Source of the DNA: an uncultured Burkholderiales bacterium
GTDB taxonomy: Bacteria > Pseudomonadota > Gammaproteobacteria > Burkholderiales > Burkholderiaceae_C
Assembly (NCBI GenBank): GCA_937897495.1
Contig: CALCBL010000147.1
Location: forward strand, 1-8,345
Direction: 5' to 3'
DNA: 8,345 nucleotides
The position numbers and the translations under genes were made by a program. This document shows, piece by piece, positions 6,372 through 8,345 of the stretch. The notes under the pieces are model-generated. The model ran no database searches and was not told the origin of the DNA. It saw only the letters and a program-made list of their open reading frames with translations. Position 1 is the first letter of the stretch; every line of letters begins with the position of its first letter.

Positions 6372-6863
6372 TTAAGCCACGTTGCGCGATTGAATGCCCC
6401 AACGTGCCAGTGCAGCGTCATCAGTCACTCTGGCATCCACCCACTTTGCGCCCTCTGGTGTGGCTTCCTTTTTCCAGAAGGGTGCCTGCGTTTTCAGGTA
6501 ATCCATGAGAAATTCACAGGCCTTGAAACTCTCGCCGCGGTGCGCAGAAGAGACCGCCACCAAGACAATTTGATCAGCAGGTTTTAACTCGCCCACCCGG
6601 TGAATGACATGGGCTTGGTAGAAGTCAAAGCGTTGATGGGCCTCGTCAATCATGGCCTCAATGGCCGATTCTGTCATGCCAGGATAGTGCTCAAGCTCCA
6701 TCGAGAGAATTTGGTCAGCTGCATTGCCCGACAGCATGCGGGTATCGCGCACAGTGCCCACAAAACTGCAAATGGCACCCACCCTTAAATCACCTGCCCG
6801 AAGCTGATCCAACACTTGAGACACATTGAAGTCTTCGGTTTGAATGACAACGCGTGCGATCAC
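6372..6863 (-). CDS. moaE: Molybdopterin synthase catalytic subunit MoaE
   Basis: MoaE is the large subunit of molybdopterin synthase. With thiocarboxylated MoaD it adds two sulfurs to cyclic pyranopterin monophosphate, giving molybdopterin. The 163 residues carry the family blocks in order: GAICSFVGTVRD (29-40), MELEHYPGMTE (55-65), HRVGELKPADQIVLVAVSSAHR (88-109) and DYLKTQAPFWKKE (121-133). Lys124 and Lys131 correspond to the catalytic Lys119 and Lys126 of E. coli MoaE. The start is GTG at 6863: it follows a strong GGAGG with a 7-base spacer and gives the usual N-terminus; the nearby ATG at 6870 is out of frame. It is the last gene of the moeA-moaD-moaE operon, 3 bases after the moaD stop. 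No terminator is visible before the convergent unknown gene 14 bases away. Confidence 0.96.
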   Translation of the reverse strand: MIARVVIQTEDFNVSQVLDQLRAGDLRVGAICSFVGTVRDTRMLSGNAADQILSMELEHYPGMTESAIEAMIDEAHQRFDFYQAHVIHRVGELKPADQIVLVAVSSAHRGESFKACEFLMDYLKTQAPFWKKEATPEGAKWVDARVTDDAALARWGIQSRNVA

Positions 6864-6875
6864 GTTTCATCCTCC
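6864..6875 (-). promoter_or_regulatory. moaE ribosome binding site inside the moaD Gly-Gly codons
   Basis: The sequence GGAGGATGAAAC directly precedes the GTG start of moaE. GGAGG lies wholly within the two terminal Gly codons of moaD, and the moaD TGA follows immediately. This fixes the moaE start and suggests coupled translation of the two synthase subunits. Confidence 0.8.
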
Positions 6876-7115
6876 CGTGACAGGTGGAAAAAATGCCAAC
6901 TCAGCGTTTTCTTGAAGCATGGCATCTTCATTGACCATGACCTGATTCAAGGCCAAGCGAACAGAACGCTCACGGCCCAAACAAGCGTAGGCCCCACCTC
7001 GATTCAGCAATTCATCGCGCACTTGGCCCGCATTGAGTGCTGTGGTGTGAAGCTCTTCTTGCGAATGGCCAATGGCCTCGCGCAATGATGCAAAGAAACG
7101 CAAAGTGATCTTCAT
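6867..7115 (-). CDS. moaD: Molybdopterin synthase sulfur carrier MoaD
   Basis: MoaD is the small ubiquitin-fold subunit of molybdopterin synthase; its C-terminal glycine is adenylated (by MoeB, not in this window) and made into the thiocarboxylate that donates sulfur. The protein is 82 residues, close to the family norm of about 81, begins MKITLRFFASLREAIG and ends FFPPVTGG with the essential Gly-Gly. I chose the ATG at 7115 because it overlaps the moeA stop in a classical ATGA arrangement and gives the standard N-terminus. A GTG at 7124 would add three residues (85 in all) and cannot be excluded. The ribosome binding site is weak (GAGTGG), so translation probably depends on coupling to moeA. 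The last two sense codons, GGA GGA, form the ribosome binding site of moaE. Confidence 0.94.
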   Translation of the reverse strand: MKITLRFFASLREAIGHSQEELHTTALNAGQVRDELLNRGGAYACLGRERSVRLALNQVMVNEDAMLQENAELAFFPPVTGG

Positions 7116-8345
7116 TGAAGCCACTCAGAGAAAGGGTAGAAGTGAACCAAGTCACCCGATTGAATGGCGTTAGAGCCTGGATTGTCAACCACCCCATCGC
7201 CCCACACCACCGAGGTTAGAACACCTGAGCTTTGATTGGGAAACAGGTCTAAGCCACCCTGTGAATTTCGTTTCACTCGCAAAAACTCTCTGCGTTTGTC
7301 AGGCTTGGGCATGTCAAAGTTAGCCTGCAACCGAAGGGGCTCGAAATGCACTTTGCGAACACCCTGAAGGGCCAATAAAAACGGTCTGACCAAGAGTTGA
7401 AAAGTGACAAAGCTTGAAACAGGGTTGCCAGGCAAGCCCATGAAAAAAGCCGAGTGATCGGAAGCCTGTGATTGGAGAAAACCAAATGCAAAAGGCTTAC
7501 CTGGCTTCATTGAAATTTGCCACAAATTCAAGCCGCCCAATGCCTCCACCGCCGGCTTGACATGATCTTCTTCACCCACCGAAACCCCGCCGCTGGTCAA
7601 CACCAAATCGTGGTGCGAAGCAGCATCACGCAGGACCGACAAAGTTGCTTCAAACTTGTCGGGCACGATGCCCAAGTCTGTCACTTCACACCCCAGTCGA
7701 ACCAGCAAGGCACGCAAGAAAAATCGGTTGGAATTGTAAATAGCACCGGGCCGCATGTTCTCGGGCGCAACATCGCCGGGCATGACCAATTCATCGCCAG
7801 TAGAGAATAAAGCCACGCGAGGTTTTCGCGTGACTTCCAGTTGGGCCAAACCAATGCTGGCGGCCAAGCCAAAGCCTGCAGGATCGAGTCGCGTGCCTTG
7901 AGGCAAAACCACGGCACCTTGGGACACATCTTCACCACTGCGGCGAATCCATTGCCCTAAACCAGGCACCGTGTTGACCACAATGACGGGCACACCTGCA
8001 GCCGCATTTTCAGTTGAGGTCACTTGCGTATCCTCTTGCATGACCACAGCGTTGGCACCCGGTGGAATGGGTGCCCCAGTGAAAATACGCGCGGCTTCAC
8101 CCGGGTTCAAAGCATGACCGTGCTGACCCGCAGGTATGCGTTGTGTGACTTTTAAGCTTGCGCCCGAATGCACGACATCTTCAACCCGCACAGCGTAGCC
8201 ATCCATCGAAGAATTGTCTTGCGGTGGCACTTGCAAGCCAGACACCAAGTCATGTGACAACACACGGTCATCCGCTTCGAATGTTTTGACACACTCGGTA
8301 TGGGTCAAGACATTCACGTCTTTCAAGACCAAGCTCAAGGCCTCG
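7112..8345 (-). CDS. moeA: Molybdopterin molybdenumtransferase MoeA (5' end outside window)
   Basis: MoeA, the bacterial counterpart of the gephyrin E domain, inserts molybdate into adenylylated molybdopterin in the last common step of molybdenum cofactor synthesis. About 410 residues are visible. In order they show the N-terminal region with PPQDNSSMDGYAVR (near 8185-8225), the molybdopterin-binding domain with ALFSTGDELVMPGD (near 7780-7815), TSGGVSVGEEDHVKP (near 7553-7605) and MKPGKPFAFG, then GLPGNPVSSF (near 7410-7440), and a short C-terminal domain ending at 7112. The reading frame stays open to the window edge with Glu-Ala before the first possible TTG (8338). Homologues have such an EAL motif about ten residues in, so the true start is just outside. 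The stop overlaps the moaD ATG. It is the first visible gene of the moeA-moaD-moaE operon. Confidence 0.95.
   Translation of the reverse strand, partial: EALSLVLKDVNVLTHTECVKTFEADDRVLSHDLVSGLQVPPQDNSSMDGYAVRVEDVVHSGASLKVTQRIPAGQHGHALNPGEAARIFTGAPIPPGANAVVMQEDTQVTSTENAAAGVPVIVVNTVPGLGQWIRRSGEDVSQGAVVLPQGTRLDPAGFGLAASIGLAQLEVTRKPRVALFSTGDELVMPGDVAPENMRPGAIYNSNRFFLRALLVRLGCEVTDLGIVPDKFEATLSVLRDAASHHDLVLTSGGVSVGEEDHVKPAVEALGGLNLWQISMKPGKPFAFGFLQSQASDHSAFFMGLPGNPVSSFVTFQLLVRPFLLALQGVRKVHFEPLRLQANFDMPKPDKRREFLRVKRNSQGGLDLFPNQSSGVLTSVVWGDGVVDNPGSNAIQSGDLVHFYPFSEWLQ

Noticed and set aside
6868..6870. ATG overlapping the moaD stop as the start of moaE
   Set aside because: It is out of frame with MoaE; the GTG at 6863 is in frame and ideally spaced from GGAGG.
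8336..8338. TTG as the start codon of moeA
   Set aside because: The frame continues open to the window edge with Glu-Ala before it, as in full-length homologues, so the gene is more likely cut by the window.

Overview
The window looks like chromosomal core DNA from a betaproteobacterium, most likely Burkholderiales and probably Comamonadaceae (Limnohabitans/Rhodoferax-like). That placement rests on the proteins: an isocitrate lyase start with the typical betaproteobacterial N-terminus, an Ala/Pro/Lys-tailed SWIB protein, a Bacteroidetes-free ClpB of 866 residues, and a moeA-moaD-moaE run close to clpB. Genus-level placement is inference from remembered family sequences. There is no sign of a mobile element, prophage, CRISPR array, tRNA or rRNA.

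Layout. 1-332 (minus): 5' part of aceA, isocitrate lyase, cut by the window edge. 333-787: a 455-base, AT-rich divergent intergenic region holding a cluster of palindromes (two copies of a TCTTATATAAGA core, then two related 17-base inverted repeats), followed by three small hairpins in the leader of the next gene. 788-1222 (plus): a histone-H1-like Lys/Ala/Pro-rich tail fused to a C-terminal SWIB/MDM2 domain. 1241-1270: a strong two-way terminator shared with the convergent gene. 1283-3034 (minus): an acetolactate-synthase-like thiamine diphosphate enzyme that lacks the Trp typical of true acetohydroxyacid synthases. 3104-5704 (minus): clpB, with a clear heat-shock (sigma-32-type) promoter at 5726-5754. 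5806-6357 (plus): an unrecognised 183-residue protein divergent from clpB. 6372-8345 (minus): moeA (5' end missing), moaD and moaE, a tightly overlapping molybdopterin-biosynthesis operon.

How the genes work together. AceA opens the glyoxylate shunt, and the palindrome cluster upstream is the obvious place for carbon-source control. The SWIB protein is probably nucleoid-associated and may use part of the same divergent control region. ClpB is the heat-shock disaggregase; the thiamine diphosphate enzyme lies 69 bases downstream on the same strand, with only a weak hairpin between them, so some heat-shock read-through is possible. MoaD and MoaE form molybdopterin synthase, and MoeA inserts molybdate into the finished molybdopterin; stop and start signals overlap, and the codons for the essential C-terminal Gly-Gly of MoaD double as the ribosome binding site of moaE.

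I did not find a convincing undescribed system. The best leads are the aceA/SWIB palindrome cluster, the structured leader of the SWIB gene, the substrate of the atypical thiamine diphosphate enzyme, and the unknown gene paired with clpB.
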